Of a stretch of 64,000 bases of DNA, positions 38,098 to 47,829 are shown one piece after another; the first letter of the stretch is position 1, and each line of letters begins with the position of its first letter. A model generated the notes under the pieces. It was not told the origin of the DNA and did not search any database. It saw only the letters and a program-made list of their open reading frames with translations. Position numbers and translations under genes: made by a program. Origin of the DNA: Streptomyces shenzhenensis (GTDB lineage: Bacteria; Actinomycetota; Actinomycetes; Streptomycetales; Streptomycetaceae); contig NZ_PENI01000003.1 in the NCBI RefSeq assembly GCF_003688995.1, forward strand, positions 372,001 through 436,000. Reading direction: 5' to 3'.

Positions 38098-39468
38098 ATG
38101 AACAGAGCCGAACAGCCCTCCCGCAGAACCGTCCTGGCCGCCGCGGTCGCCGCGGCGGCGGCCTCCGGCACCGTGGTCTCCGGCACGGGGCCGGCGGCCG
38201 CCGTGACCGGCTCCGACGCCGACGAACCGGAACCCGCCCGCACCGTGGACAACCGCGCCTGGACCACGTACACCGACTGGCGCTCCGGCGCCGCCGAGGG
38301 CGTCAGAGCCGTCGCGGGCCGCCGCTCCGGCGTGGTGATTGCCGCCCCCGCGGGCACCACCGACTACACGGACCCGCACACCGGCACCACCGCCGCCTGG
38401 GAGTACGCCACCTGGACCTCCCCGGTCCACTGCCTGGCTGTCCCGTCCACCGAGGCGATCGCCTCCTGGAACGCGCACACCCCGGACGGCACCTGGATCC
38501 AGATCGAGCTGCGCGGGACGTACTCCGACGGCATGGACACCCCCTGGTACGTGATGGGCCGCTGGGCGGCCGGCGACCAGGACATCAGACGGACCTCCGT
38601 GGACGGCCAGTCCGACGGCAGGAGCAGCGTCTGGACGGACACCCTCGCCGTCGATGACGCCGCCACGGGCCTGCGTCTGGTGTCGTACCGGCTGCGGCTC
38701 ACCCTCTACCGCAGGCCCGGCTCGCGGCTGACCCCCGTCGTCCGGCGGCTCGGCGCGATGGGCTCCGCCGTCCCCGACCGCTTCACCGTCCCGGCCGCCG
38801 CACCGTGCCTCGCCGGGGAACTGATCGTCCCGCGGTACTCGCAGGAGGTGCACGCGGGCCAGTACCCGGAGTACGACAACGGCGGCGAGGCCTGGTGCAG
38901 CCCCACCTCCACGCAGATGATCATCGAGTACTGGGGCGGCCGGCTCACCCCCGAGCAACTGTCCTGGGTCGACCCGAGCTATGCCGACCCGCAGGTGGAC
39001 CACGCCGCCCGGTTCACCTACGACCACCAGTACCGGGGCTGCGGCAACTGGCCGTTCAACGCCGCCTACGCGGCCACGTTCCGGGGTCTGCAGGCCGTGG
39101 TCACCCGGCTCGGCTCGCTCACCGACCTGGAGCGGCTGATCGCGGCCGGCATCCCGGCCATAACGTCCCAGTCGTTCCTCAGGACCGAGCTGACCGGAGC
39201 CGGGTACGGCACCTCCGGGCATCTGATGACGGTGATCGGCTTCACCGCCGAGGGCGATGTGATCGCCAACGACCCGGCCTCGCCGAGCAACGAGGCGGTG
39301 CGCCGCGTCTATCTCCGGCGGGAGTGGGAGAACATCTGGCTCAGGACCAAGCGGTACAACGCCGGCGGCGCGGTGGTCTCGGGCACCGGCGGCGTCTGCT
39401 ACCTCTTCTTCCCGGTGCGTCCGACGCCGCGCCAGCGCAGGGCGCTCGCGGCGGTGGGCGTGCGCTGA
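38098..39468 (+). CDS. Tat-exported C39-type peptidase-like protein
   Basis: A 456-residue secreted protein. The N-terminus SRRTVLAAAVAAAAASG is a Tat signal peptide (twin Arg). A beta-rich region spans about residues 50-240. The C-terminal peptidase_C39_2 domain has the catalytic Cys in GGEAWCSPTSTQM (about residue 265), His in GTSGHLMTVIGF and Asn/Asp in VIANDPASPSN. Intact triad suggests activity, though many family members have no known substrate. No promoter was clear; the neighbours (kinase, small membrane peptide) do not suggest a pathway. Confidence 0.88.
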   Translation: MNRAEQPSRRTVLAAAVAAAAASGTVVSGTGPAAAVTGSDADEPEPARTVDNRAWTTYTDWRSGAAEGVRAVAGRRSGVVIAAPAGTTDYTDPHTGTTAAWEYATWTSPVHCLAVPSTEAIASWNAHTPDGTWIQIELRGTYSDGMDTPWYVMGRWAAGDQDIRRTSVDGQSDGRSSVWTDTLAVDDAATGLRLVSYRLRLTLYRRPGSRLTPVVRRLGAMGSAVPDRFTVPAAAPCLAGELIVPRYSQEVHAGQYPEYDNGGEAWCSPTSTQMIIEYWGGRLTPEQLSWVDPSYADPQVDHAARFTYDHQYRGCGNWPFNAAYAATFRGLQAVVTRLGSLTDLERLIAAGIPAITSQSFLRTELTGAGYGTSGHLMTVIGFTAEGDVIANDPASPSNEAVRRVYLRREWENIWLRTKRYNAGGAVVSGTGGVCYLFFPVRPTPRQRRALAAVGVR

Positions 39469-39608
39469 ACCGGACGGGCTGTACCGCCCCCGGGGCGCCG
39501 GGGGCGTGCGCCTGTGACCAACCTCTCCGCCGTACGGGCCGCGGGCGGTGGCATGGTGGACAGCACGGTGGGGGGATCCACCAGCACAGCCGACCCCAGT
39601 GAGACGCC

Positions 39609-39749
39609 ATGACCGCACACTCAGCAGCCGCCGCCCGCACCCGCACCGGCGGCCCCCGGGACGACGGACCGAAGCTCGTCGAGCATGTCCTGGGCTGGAC
39701 CCTGGTCGCGGTTGTGGCGATGCTCGTGACACAGCTGGGGCTGCTGTGA
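39609..39749 (+). CDS. SCO1431-family small membrane protein
   Basis: A 46-residue protein: a charged N-terminal half (MTAHSAAAARTRTGGPRDDGPK) and one membrane helix (LGWTLVAVVAMLVTQLGLL) ending at the stop. Length and sequence match the conserved streptomycete family I know as SCO1431. ATG at 39609 is the only good start. The TetR gene begins 18 nt later, so the two may be co-transcribed. Function unknown. Confidence 0.8.
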   Translation: MTAHSAAAARTRTGGPRDDGPKLVEHVLGWTLVAVVAMLVTQLGLL

Positions 39750-39767
39750 CGTTCTGACATACTGCGG

Positions 39768-40460
39768 ATGTCCCGCAGCCCGTTGAGACCAGGGTCCGAA
39801 TTGCACATCGACCAAGAGCCCGCCGTCGTCCGGCCGCGGGCGCGCGGCACCGAGCGCTCGCTGGCGCGTCGTGCCGAACTCATCGCCATCGGGCGGAAGT
39901 TGTTCGCCGACACTTCCTACGACGCGCTCTCCATGGACGACATCGCCCGGCAGGCACATGTCGCCAAGGGGCTGATCTACTACTACTTCCGGTCGAAGCG
40001 CGGCTACTACCTGGCGATCATCGAGGACTCCGTCGCCGACCTGGTCACCTACGCCGCGAGCGGCCTGGAACTGCCGGCCGTGGACCGCGTGCACCGCACC
40101 GTCGACAGCTATCTGCGCTACGCCGAGCACCACCAGGCCGCCTACCGCACCATCGTCAGCGGCGGCGTCGGCTTCGACGCCGAGGTGCACGCCATCCGGG
40201 ACGGCGTGCGCGAGGCGATCGTCACGACCCTCGCGGAGGGCGCCTACGGCCGCCGGGACATCGCGCCGCTGGCCCGCATGGGGCTGCTCGCCTGGGTGTG
40301 CAGCGTCGAGGGCGCCACCCTCGACTGGATCGCCCGCCCCGAGCTGTCCCGCGACACCATGTGCCAGCTGCTGGTGAAGACGCTCGGCGGCGCCCTGCGC
40401 GCCATCGAGGAGCTGGACCCCGCCCATCCGGCGCCGCCGCCCGCCCGCCGCGACGGCTGA
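39768..40460 (+). CDS. TetR/AcrR-family transcriptional regulator
   Basis: A 230-residue repressor. The HTH is SYDALSMDDIARQAHVAKGLIYYYFRSKRGYY (about residues 48-80), with IYYYF as the recognition-helix end. The rest is the helical ligand-binding domain (TVDSYLRYAEHHQAAYRTIVSGGVGFDAEV). ATG at 39768; a TTG 33 nt later is a possible shorter start. The target is unknown; the acyl-CoA dehydrogenase gene 1.6 kb away could be one, but no matching operator was found. Confidence 0.88.
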   Translation: MSRSPLRPGSELHIDQEPAVVRPRARGTERSLARRAELIAIGRKLFADTSYDALSMDDIARQAHVAKGLIYYYFRSKRGYYLAIIEDSVADLVTYAASGLELPAVDRVHRTVDSYLRYAEHHQAAYRTIVSGGVGFDAEVHAIRDGVREAIVTTLAEGAYGRRDIAPLARMGLLAWVCSVEGATLDWIARPELSRDTMCQLLVKTLGGALRAIEELDPAHPAPPPARRDG

Positions 40461-40506
40461 GGCGGGACGCGGCCTCCGCGGCCCCGCCCCGCTCGTTGCG
40501 CCGTGG

Positions 40507-41748
<1,242 letters not shown>

Positions 41749-41820
41749 CGGTGTGTCTCCTCGTGGGGGAGAGGGGAACGCGCGCCGATTGGCATGAACG
41801 CGATCGGGCGTTGAAGCGAG

Positions 41821-41862
41821 AGGTTAGGAGGACTAGACCACTCGGGTCAATGGTTCGGACCA
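41821..41862 (-). promoter_or_regulatory. Chitinase promoter with DasR-type direct repeats
   Basis: Minus strand: direct repeats TGGTCCGAACC (41852-41862) and TGGTCTAGTCC (41830-41840), 22 bp apart, flank -35 TTGACC (41845-41850); -10 TAACCT is at 41821-41826 after an 18-bp spacer. Direct repeats of this kind overlap many Streptomyces chitinase promoters and match DasR sites. About 75 bp before the chitinase start. Confidence 0.8.
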
Positions 41863-42085
41863 ATTTCGGAGGGTCGGAGCCGGCGCGATGTTTTCTGAAG
41901 TAAGCGGTCGTTAACTGGTGACTGAAGGGTGCCGATCGGGCATACTCACAGCGCACAGCCGCTGGTCAGCTGCTTCCGCGACCCGGGAGCACGGACCTCG
42001 GCCGGAACCGGAAGGACCAGGCGGCGCCGCCCCACCCAAGGCGTACGTCCGCCGATGTGCCCGACACAGGGAGGAGACCGCCGAG

Positions 42086-43297
42086 ATGTCCGACCGCGCC
42101 CCTCAGCCGGTGGAGCGTCAGCTGCCCACGGACGAGGCCAGGGATCTGATCGCGCTCGTCCGCGAGATCGCGCACCGCGAGATCGCCCCGCGGGCGGCCG
42201 AGGAGGAGGAGGACGCCGGACGCTTCCCGCGCGAGGTCTTCACCCTGCTCTCCGAGTCCGGTCTGCTCGGCCTGCCCTACGACGCCGAGTACGGCGGCGG
42301 CGACCAGCCGTACGAGGTCTACCTCCAGGTCCTGGAGGAGCTGGCCGCGGCCCGGCTCACCGTCGGCCTCGGGGTCAGCGTGCACACCCTGGCCTGCTTC
42401 GCGCTCGCCGCCCGCGGCACCAAGGAGCAGCAGGCCGAGTATCTGCCCGCCATGCTCGGCGGCGGACTGCTCGGCGCCTACTGCCTCTCCGAGCCGTCCT
42501 CCGGCTCGGACGCCGCCTCCCTGCGCACGAAGGCGGTGCGCGACGACGGGGGCACCTCCCGCGCGAGCGGAGCCGAGCGTGGCGGGGACTGGGTGATCAA
42601 CGGCACCAAGGCGTGGATCACCCACGGCGGGGTCGCCGACTTCTACACGGTGCTGGCCCGCACGGGCGAGGAAGGCCCGCGCGGGATCTCCGCCTTCCTG
42701 GTGCCCGGCGACGCCGAGGGCCTGAGCGCGGCGCCCCCGGAGAAGAAGATGGGCATGAAGGGCTCGCCCACCGCGCAGGTCCATTTCGACGGCGTACGCG
42801 TGTCCGACGAGCGGCGGATCGGCGAGGAGGGCCAGGGCTTCGGCATCGCGCTGTCCGCGCTCGACTCCGGGCGGCTCGGCATCGCGGCCTGTGCGATCGG
42901 CCTGGCTCAGGCGGCGCTGGACGAGGCTGTCGCCTATGCCGCCGGCCGCAGGCAGTTCGGGCGGCCGGTCTCCGACTTCCAGGGGCTGCGCTTCATGCTC
43001 GCCGACATGGCCACCCAGATCGAGGCGGGCCGGGCGCTGTATCTGACCGCCGCCCGGCTGCGCGACGCGGGGCGCCCGTTCGCCAAGCAGGCGGCCATGG
43101 CCAAGCTGCACTGCACCGACACCGCGATGCGGGTGACCACCGACGCCGTACAGGTCCTCGGCGGGTACGGCTACACCGCCGACTTCCCGGTCGAGCGCTA
43201 CATGCGCGAGGCCAAGGTCCTGCAGATCGTCGAGGGCACCAACCAGATCCAGCGGATGGTCATCGCCCGTCACCTCGCGGGGCCCGAGAGTCACTGA
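42086..43297 (+). CDS. Acyl-CoA dehydrogenase
   Basis: FAD enzyme that forms the alpha-beta double bond in acyl-CoA. A 403-residue protein with FGLPYDAEYGGG-like N-domain (GLLGLPYDAEYGGGDQPYEV), CLSEPSSGSDAASL, GTKAWITHGGVADFYTVLARTG, GRRQFGRPVSDFQGL, and the C-terminal VLQIVEGTNQIQRMVIAR, whose Glu is the catalytic base. An Arg/Ser/Gly-rich insertion lies near residues 155-165 (DDGGTSRASGAERGG). ATG at 42086 with GAGGAGA upstream. A weak promoter (TGACTG, 18 bp, TACTCA at 41943-41948) lies upstream. Confidence 0.93.
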   Translation: MSDRAPQPVERQLPTDEARDLIALVREIAHREIAPRAAEEEEDAGRFPREVFTLLSESGLLGLPYDAEYGGGDQPYEVYLQVLEELAAARLTVGLGVSVHTLACFALAARGTKEQQAEYLPAMLGGGLLGAYCLSEPSSGSDAASLRTKAVRDDGGTSRASGAERGGDWVINGTKAWITHGGVADFYTVLARTGEEGPRGISAFLVPGDAEGLSAAPPEKKMGMKGSPTAQVHFDGVRVSDERRIGEEGQGFGIALSALDSGRLGIAACAIGLAQAALDEAVAYAAGRRQFGRPVSDFQGLRFMLADMATQIEAGRALYLTAARLRDAGRPFAKQAAMAKLHCTDTAMRVTTDAVQVLGGYGYTADFPVERYMREAKVLQIVEGTNQIQRMVIARHLAGPESH

Positions 43298-43502
43298 TCC
43301 GGCCCAGGACGCCCGGCAGGGCCGCCAGCCGCACCCACTCCGGGTCGTCGCGGCCCGGCAGGGTGCGGCCCCGGTCGGCCCAGGAGCGCAGCAGATCGCG
43401 GTAGATGGGCGGGTCCTGGGGCGGCAGCGGGCGAACCGATTCTGCGGGCCGTTGGACGAAGAGCCGGAGCTGCCGGCCGGCCGTCGATTGCGTGCGGGAC
43501 AT
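43260..43502 (-). CDS. Small conserved-looking protein, unknown function
   Basis: An 80-residue protein (MSRTQSTAGRQLRLFVQRPA). The middle, PPIYRDLLRSWADRGRTLP, looks like a structured, conserved core, and the codon use is that of a real gene. It overlaps the 3' end of the convergent acyl-CoA dehydrogenase gene by 38 nt. No ribosome site is obvious before ATG 43502. From memory, similar small proteins sit at this place in other streptomycetes. Confidence 0.55.
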   Translation of the reverse strand: MSRTQSTAGRQLRLFVQRPAESVRPLPPQDPPIYRDLLRSWADRGRTLPGRDDPEWVRLAALPGVLGRISDSRAPRGDGR

Positions 43503-43628
43503 GTCTGGGCAACGCGGACGCGGCCGGGCAGGTCACCGGGCGCCCGATTCGAGCGTGAGTTCAACCGCGTCCGGCCCGGCCCCTCTCCAGCGGACTGACG
43601 TACCGTCAGCTCCCCTGTTCCCAGGGGG

Positions 43629-44100
43629 ATGCCACGACCGACGCCCGCGCTGCCCGACGCCACCGCGGTCCGGGTCACCGTCCCCGCCGCCGACGGCAAG
43701 TCCGGTTGGGCGGATCGCCTGCCGGGTGCCCCCGGACGTCATGTCCTGTACGTGCGAGGGGAGTTGGCCGCACCCGGCGAGCCCGGCCGGGCGCATGCAG
43801 TTGGAGGTCGGTGTCGCGCTGCCGGGTGAGAGTGGCCGTCTGCGGCGGCATGGCGCGGCCCGACGCGCCTGTCGCGCCTGGGCGGTCGACGGACTGCCCC
43901 GCGCACCGCTGATCGAGGCCGGTTCGACCGGTCGGCCGGGCTGTGGCCGCAGGAGGCGGCCGAACCCGTGCTCACCCGGGGTCGCCTCGGGACGGCGCGG
44001 GCTGCCGGATCCGGCGCGCATCGCCTGCCGGCGGCTGTGCTCCGGGGATGTCGCCCGTCCGGCGGACCCGCCCGCACTGATCCTGCACCACGACTCCTGC
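43629..44100 (+). pseudogene. Decayed gene, possibly a GyrI-like effector-domain protein
   Basis: The 655 bp between the small gene and the next gene carry coding-like pieces in different frames. From 43629: ALPDATAVRVTVPAADGKSG then GRHVLYVRGELAAP; in another frame near 43800: MQLEVGVALPGESGRLRRHG; then LIEAG and GLWPQEAAEPVLTRGRLG in a third. The first two resemble the GyrI-like domain order (HVAYVRG, then FEVEVGVPV). The pieces need at least two frameshifts to join, so the gene looks dead. Family call is tentative. Confidence 0.35.
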
Positions 44101-44157
44101 ACCATGACAGATCGCGCGCCCTGGTGCAGGGCGGTCACCGGGACCGAACGAGCCGGC

Positions 44158-44598
44158 TCAGGCGGCGGCCTGGCTGTGCATCGTCGGCATGTGCATCGGG
44201 CGCGAGCCCGGGCCGCCGACGTGCGAGAAGGGCTGCGTGCGCCAGTTCAGCCCCTGGGGCAGCGTGAGCAGCAGAGCGGTGTCCTGCCCCTGGGGCGTGA
44301 ACGACTCGTCCGCGGAGCGGGCCTCGGCGGCCGACCGGCCGGTGCCCGCGCACACCGTGAGACCGAAGGGGTTCCACGGCGAGGCGCACAGCGCGTGCTC
44401 CGGCAGGACGTCCTCGTCCGCCAGCAGGGCGATGGGCTGCGCGCAGTCCGGGCAGATCACCCGGTACATCTCGAAGGTGTCGTAGGTGTCGAGTTCCTCG
44501 CTGTCGTAGGCGTCGGATTCGACGCCCTCCGGCTGCGGTTCGACCACCGGGTGCTGCCGCTTGGACGCGGTACGACCAGGGCGCTTAAGACTCTGCAT
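44158..44598 (-). CDS. Small Cys-containing conserved protein, unknown function
   Basis: A 146-residue soluble protein. The N-terminal 45 residues are acidic and Tyr-rich (SDAYDSEELDTYDTFEMYRV). Then comes a CPDC motif (VICPDCAQPIALLADEDVLPEHALCASPWNPFG in parts), which with a later Cys could bind zinc. The C-terminus has a Met/His-rich end (GSRPMHMPTMHSQAAA). ATG at 44598 has GGGAGAA five bases upstream. It diverges from the Lrp gene at 44867 across 268 bp. Streptomycete-specific in my recollection; function unknown. Confidence 0.75.
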   Translation of the reverse strand: MQSLKRPGRTASKRQHPVVEPQPEGVESDAYDSEELDTYDTFEMYRVICPDCAQPIALLADEDVLPEHALCASPWNPFGLTVCAGTGRSAAEARSADESFTPQGQDTALLLTLPQGLNWRTQPFSHVGGPGSRPMHMPTMHSQAAA

Positions 44599-44866
44599 GG
44601 GATTCTCCCCCTCGGGCTGGGCCGTGAAGGCGCTGCGGCCTCGACCACAGCAAGCACTTCCCGTCCGCTCTCGGCGGTAATCACGAGAACATCACAGAGC
44701 CCACCCGGCGGGTGTGTCGTTCGTCACATGCCGTTCGCAGGTGCCCGGTGCGGCGCATTTGTCCCTCCGTGGACCCGTGGCCGGCTCTCCGGGAGATCAC
44801 AAACCGGCTATGACCTGGGTTGCCCGGGTATCCGAGGAGATCAAGTGCACTGTAGGTTTTGGCGCC

Positions 44867-45307
44867 ATGGAGGAGCTGGACCGTCAGATCGTGCAGCTGC
44901 TCGTCAAGGACGGGCGGATGAGCTACACCGACCTGGGCAAGGCCACGGGCCTGTCCACATCGGCCGTGCACCAGCGGGTGCGCCGGCTGGAACAGCGCGG
45001 CGTCATCCGCGGCTATGCCGCGGTCGTCGACCCCGAGGCCGTGGGGCTGCCCATGACCGCCTTCATCTCCGTGAAACCGTTCGACCCGAGCGCGCCCGAC
45101 GACATCGCGGACCGCCTCGCCGGCGTTCCCGAGATCGAGGCCTGCCACAGCGTCGCCGGCGACGAGAACTACATCCTCAAGGTGCGCGTGGCCACACCGC
45201 ACGAACTGGAGGAGCTGCTGGCCCGGCTGCGGACGCTGGCGGGCGTGTCCACGCGCACCACGGTGGTGCTGTCGACGCCCTACGAGGCCAGGCCGCCGCG
45301 GATCTGA
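44867..45307 (+). CDS. Lrp/AsnC-family transcriptional regulator
   Basis: A 146-residue regulator: HTH MSYTDLGKATGLSTSAVHQRVRRLEQRGVIRGY (about residues 18-50) and the RAM domain IEACHSVAGDENYILKVRVATPHELEELLARL. ATG at 44867 (MEELDRQIV); an upstream in-frame extension (VSEEIKCTVGFGA) is possible. The gene ends exactly where the five-copy tandem array begins, its stop lying in the TCTGAACC start of copy 1. Confidence 0.9.
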   Translation: MEELDRQIVQLLVKDGRMSYTDLGKATGLSTSAVHQRVRRLEQRGVIRGYAAVVDPEAVGLPMTAFISVKPFDPSAPDDIADRLAGVPEIEACHSVAGDENYILKVRVATPHELEELLARLRTLAGVSTRTTVVLSTPYEARPPRI

Positions 45308-46179
45308 ACCACCGCGCCCCGGCCCCGGCGCGCTGCCGACCGGCCAGTCGGTCACCTACACCTTCCCGCTGGGCCGCATGGAAGCGGTCGGCCTGGCCCG
45401 ACCGGGAGGCCGCCTCCGGGGACCGTGGAACCCTCGGGTGCGGCTGGGGGGCGTCGGTACGCTCCGACGAGGCCCCGAGTTCTGAACCACCGCGCCCCGG
45501 CCCGGCGCGCCGCCGACCGGCCAGTCGGTCACCCGCACCTTCCCGCTGGGCCGCATGGAAGCGGTCGGCCTGATCTGACCCGGGGGAAGCAGCCTCCAGG
45601 GACCGGGTGCGGCTGGGGGGCGTCGGTACGCTCCGACGAGGCCCCGAGTTCTGAACCACCGCGCCCCGGCCCGGCGCGCCGCCGACCGGCGCGTCGGTCA
45701 CCCGCACCTTCCCGCTGCCGCCGCATGGAAGCGGTCGGCCTGATCCGACCGGGAAGCAGCCGGGGCCGTGGAACCCTCGGGTGCGGCTGGGGGGCGTCGG
45801 TACGCTCCGACGAGGCCCCGAGTTCTGAACCACCGCGCCTCGGACCTGGCGCGCTGTCGACCGGCCAGTCGGTCACCCGCACCTTCCCGCTGGGCTGCAT
45901 GGAAGCGGTGGGCCTGATCCGACCGGGAGGCCGCCTCCAGGGACCGCGGAACCCTCGGGCGCGGCTGGGGGTCGCCGGTGCGCTCCGACGAGGCCTTGAG
46001 TTCTGAACCATCGTGCCCCGGACCCGGCGCGCCGCCGACCGGCCAGTCGGTCACCCGCACCTTCCCGCTGGGCCGCATGGAAGCGGTCGGCCTGATCCGA
46101 CCGGGAGGCCGCCTCCAGGGGCCGCGGAACCCTCGGGCGCGGCTGGGGGTCGCCGGTACGCCCCGGCGCCGCCCCGAGT
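45303..46179. repeat. Five-copy tandem array of about 175-bp structured units
   Basis: Five tandem copies: 45303-45480 (178 bp), 45481-45649 (169), 45650-45823 (174), 45824-46001 (178) and 46002-46179 (178). Each starts TCTGAACC and ends GAG. Shared landmarks in order: CGACCGGCCAGTCGGTCA (hairpin GACCG/CGGTC), CACCTTCCCGCTGGGCCGCA with GGAAG (stem CTTCC/GGAAG), GGTCGGCCTGATCCGACC (stem GGTCGG/CCGACC) and GCGTCGGTACGCTCCGACGA (stem CGTCGG/CCGACG). Lengths are not all multiples of three and frames shift between copies, so it is not a protein repeat. It fills the whole gap between the Lrp and amidohydrolase genes; no gene was found inside. Confidence 0.92.
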
Positions 46180-46215
46180 GCCGTGCGGCCGGTGCCGCGG
46201 GAGAGACTGTGGGGC

Positions 46216-47829
46216 ATGAACGAGCGCCCCGCCGACCCGAAGACCGTTCTCCTGCGCCGCGGAGAAGTGCACAGCCCCGCCGACCCCTTCGCGACCGCGA
46301 TGGTCGTGGAGCGCGGCCAGGTGGCCTGGGTCGGTTCCGAGGGCGCCGCCGACGCCTTCGCGGACGGCGTCGACGAGGTGGTCGACCTGGACGGCGCCCT
46401 GGTCACCCCGGCCTTCACCGACGCCCATGTGCACACCACCGCCACCGGCCTGGCCCGCACCGGCCTCGACCTGTCCGCCGCCCCCACCCGCGAGGCCGCG
46501 CTGGACCTCGTCCGGGACTTCGCCGCCGCCCGTCCCGGCGACCGGGTGCTGCTCGGGCACGGCTGGGACGCCGCCCGCTGGCCCGGCGGCCGGCCCCCGA
46601 CCCGCGCGGAGCTGGACGAGGCCACCGGCGGGCGCCCGCTGTACCTCTCCCGCATCGACGTCCACTCGGCCGTCGTGACCACCGCCCTGCTGGACCTCCT
46701 GCCCGACGCGGTCGCGCGCGAGGACGCGCCGCTCACCGGCGACGACCACCACGCCGTACGGGCCGCCGCGTTCGCGGCCGTGACCCCCGCCCAGCGGGCC
46801 GAGGCGCAGCGGGCCGCCCTCGCGCACGCCGCCTCCCTCGGCATCGGCACCCTCCACGAGTGCGGCGGCCCGCGGATCTCCTCCGAGGAGGACTTCACCG
46901 GCCTGCTGCGGCTCGCCGCGCACGAGCCGGGCCCGCGCGTCGTCGGCTACTGGGCCGAACAGTCCGACGAGGGCGTCGCGAAGGCCCGGGAGCTCGGCGC
47001 GCTCGGCGCCGCGGGCGACCTGTTCGTGGACGGCTCCCTCGGCTCCCACACCGCCTGCCTGCACCAGCCCTACGCCGACGCCGACCACACCGGCGCCGCC
47101 TACCTCGACGCCGCGGCGGTCACCGCGCATGTGATCGCCTGCACCGAGGCGGGAATCCAGGCGGGCTTCCACGCCATCGGGGACGCCGCCGTGACGGCCG
47201 TGACCGAGGGCGTGCGGGCCGCCGCCGACAAGATCGGCCTCACCCGCGTCCGCGCCGCCCGGCACCGGGTGGAACACGCCGAACTGCTCACCCCCGAGAC
47301 CATCGCCGCCTTCGCCGACCTGGGCCTGACCGCCTCCGTCCAGCCCGCCTTCGACGCGCTGTGGGGCGGCGCGGACGGCATGTACGCGCGGCGGCTCGGC
47401 CCCGAGCGGGCCCGTGCGCTCAACCCGTTCGCGGCCCTGCTGCGCGCGGGCGTCCCGCTCGCCCTCGGCTCCGACAGCCCCGTCACACCGCTCGACCCCT
47501 GGGGCACGGTCCGCGCGGCGGCCTTCCACCGCACGCCCGAGCACCGGATCTCGGTGCGCGCCGCGTTCACCGCGCACACGCGCGGCGGCTGGCGGGCCGT
47601 CGGCCGGGACGACGCGGGCGTCCTGGTGCCCGGCGCGCCCGCCGACTACGCGGTGTGGCGCACCGACGAGCTCGTCGTCCAGGCCCCCGACGACCGCGTA
47701 GCGCGCTGGTCGACCGACCCACGCTCGGGCACCCCGGGTCTGCCCGACCTGACCCCCGGCCACGACCTGCCGGTCTGTCTGCGCACCGTGGTGGGCGGAC
47801 GGACGGTGTTCGTACGGCCGAGCGAGTGA
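46216..47829 (+). CDS. Amidohydrolase_3 (YtcJ-like) metal hydrolase
   Basis: A 537-residue cytoplasmic hydrolase of the amidohydrolase superfamily. Metal-binding His residues are in TDAHVHTTATGLA (about residue 72); GHGWDAARWPGGRPPTR and YLSRIDVHSAVVTT are typical YtcJ blocks; FHAIGDAAVTAV and RHRVEHAELL hold further His ligands; GSDSPVTPLDPWGTVRAA has the catalytic Asp. The substrate of the family is mostly unknown (amides or related C-N bonds). ATG at 46216 lies 37 nt after the tandem array, so the array forms its upstream region. Confidence 0.9.
   Translation: MNERPADPKTVLLRRGEVHSPADPFATAMVVERGQVAWVGSEGAADAFADGVDEVVDLDGALVTPAFTDAHVHTTATGLARTGLDLSAAPTREAALDLVRDFAAARPGDRVLLGHGWDAARWPGGRPPTRAELDEATGGRPLYLSRIDVHSAVVTTALLDLLPDAVAREDAPLTGDDHHAVRAAAFAAVTPAQRAEAQRAALAHAASLGIGTLHECGGPRISSEEDFTGLLRLAAHEPGPRVVGYWAEQSDEGVAKARELGALGAAGDLFVDGSLGSHTACLHQPYADADHTGAAYLDAAAVTAHVIACTEAGIQAGFHAIGDAAVTAVTEGVRAAADKIGLTRVRAARHRVEHAELLTPETIAAFADLGLTASVQPAFDALWGGADGMYARRLGPERARALNPFAALLRAGVPLALGSDSPVTPLDPWGTVRAAAFHRTPEHRISVRAAFTAHTRGGWRAVGRDDAGVLVPGAPADYAVWRTDELVVQAPDDRVARWSTDPRSGTPGLPDLTPGHDLPVCLRTVVGGRTVFVRPSE

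Noticed and set aside
45303..46179. CRISPR array
   Set aside because: Units are about 175 bp with no short conserved repeat alternating with unique spacers; no cas genes nearby.
45177..46898. Repetitive frames over the tandem array that look like repeat proteins
   Set aside because: Unit lengths of 178, 169 and 174 shift the frame, so the apparent repeats (such as RRSVPTPPSRTR) come from the DNA repeat and not from a protein.
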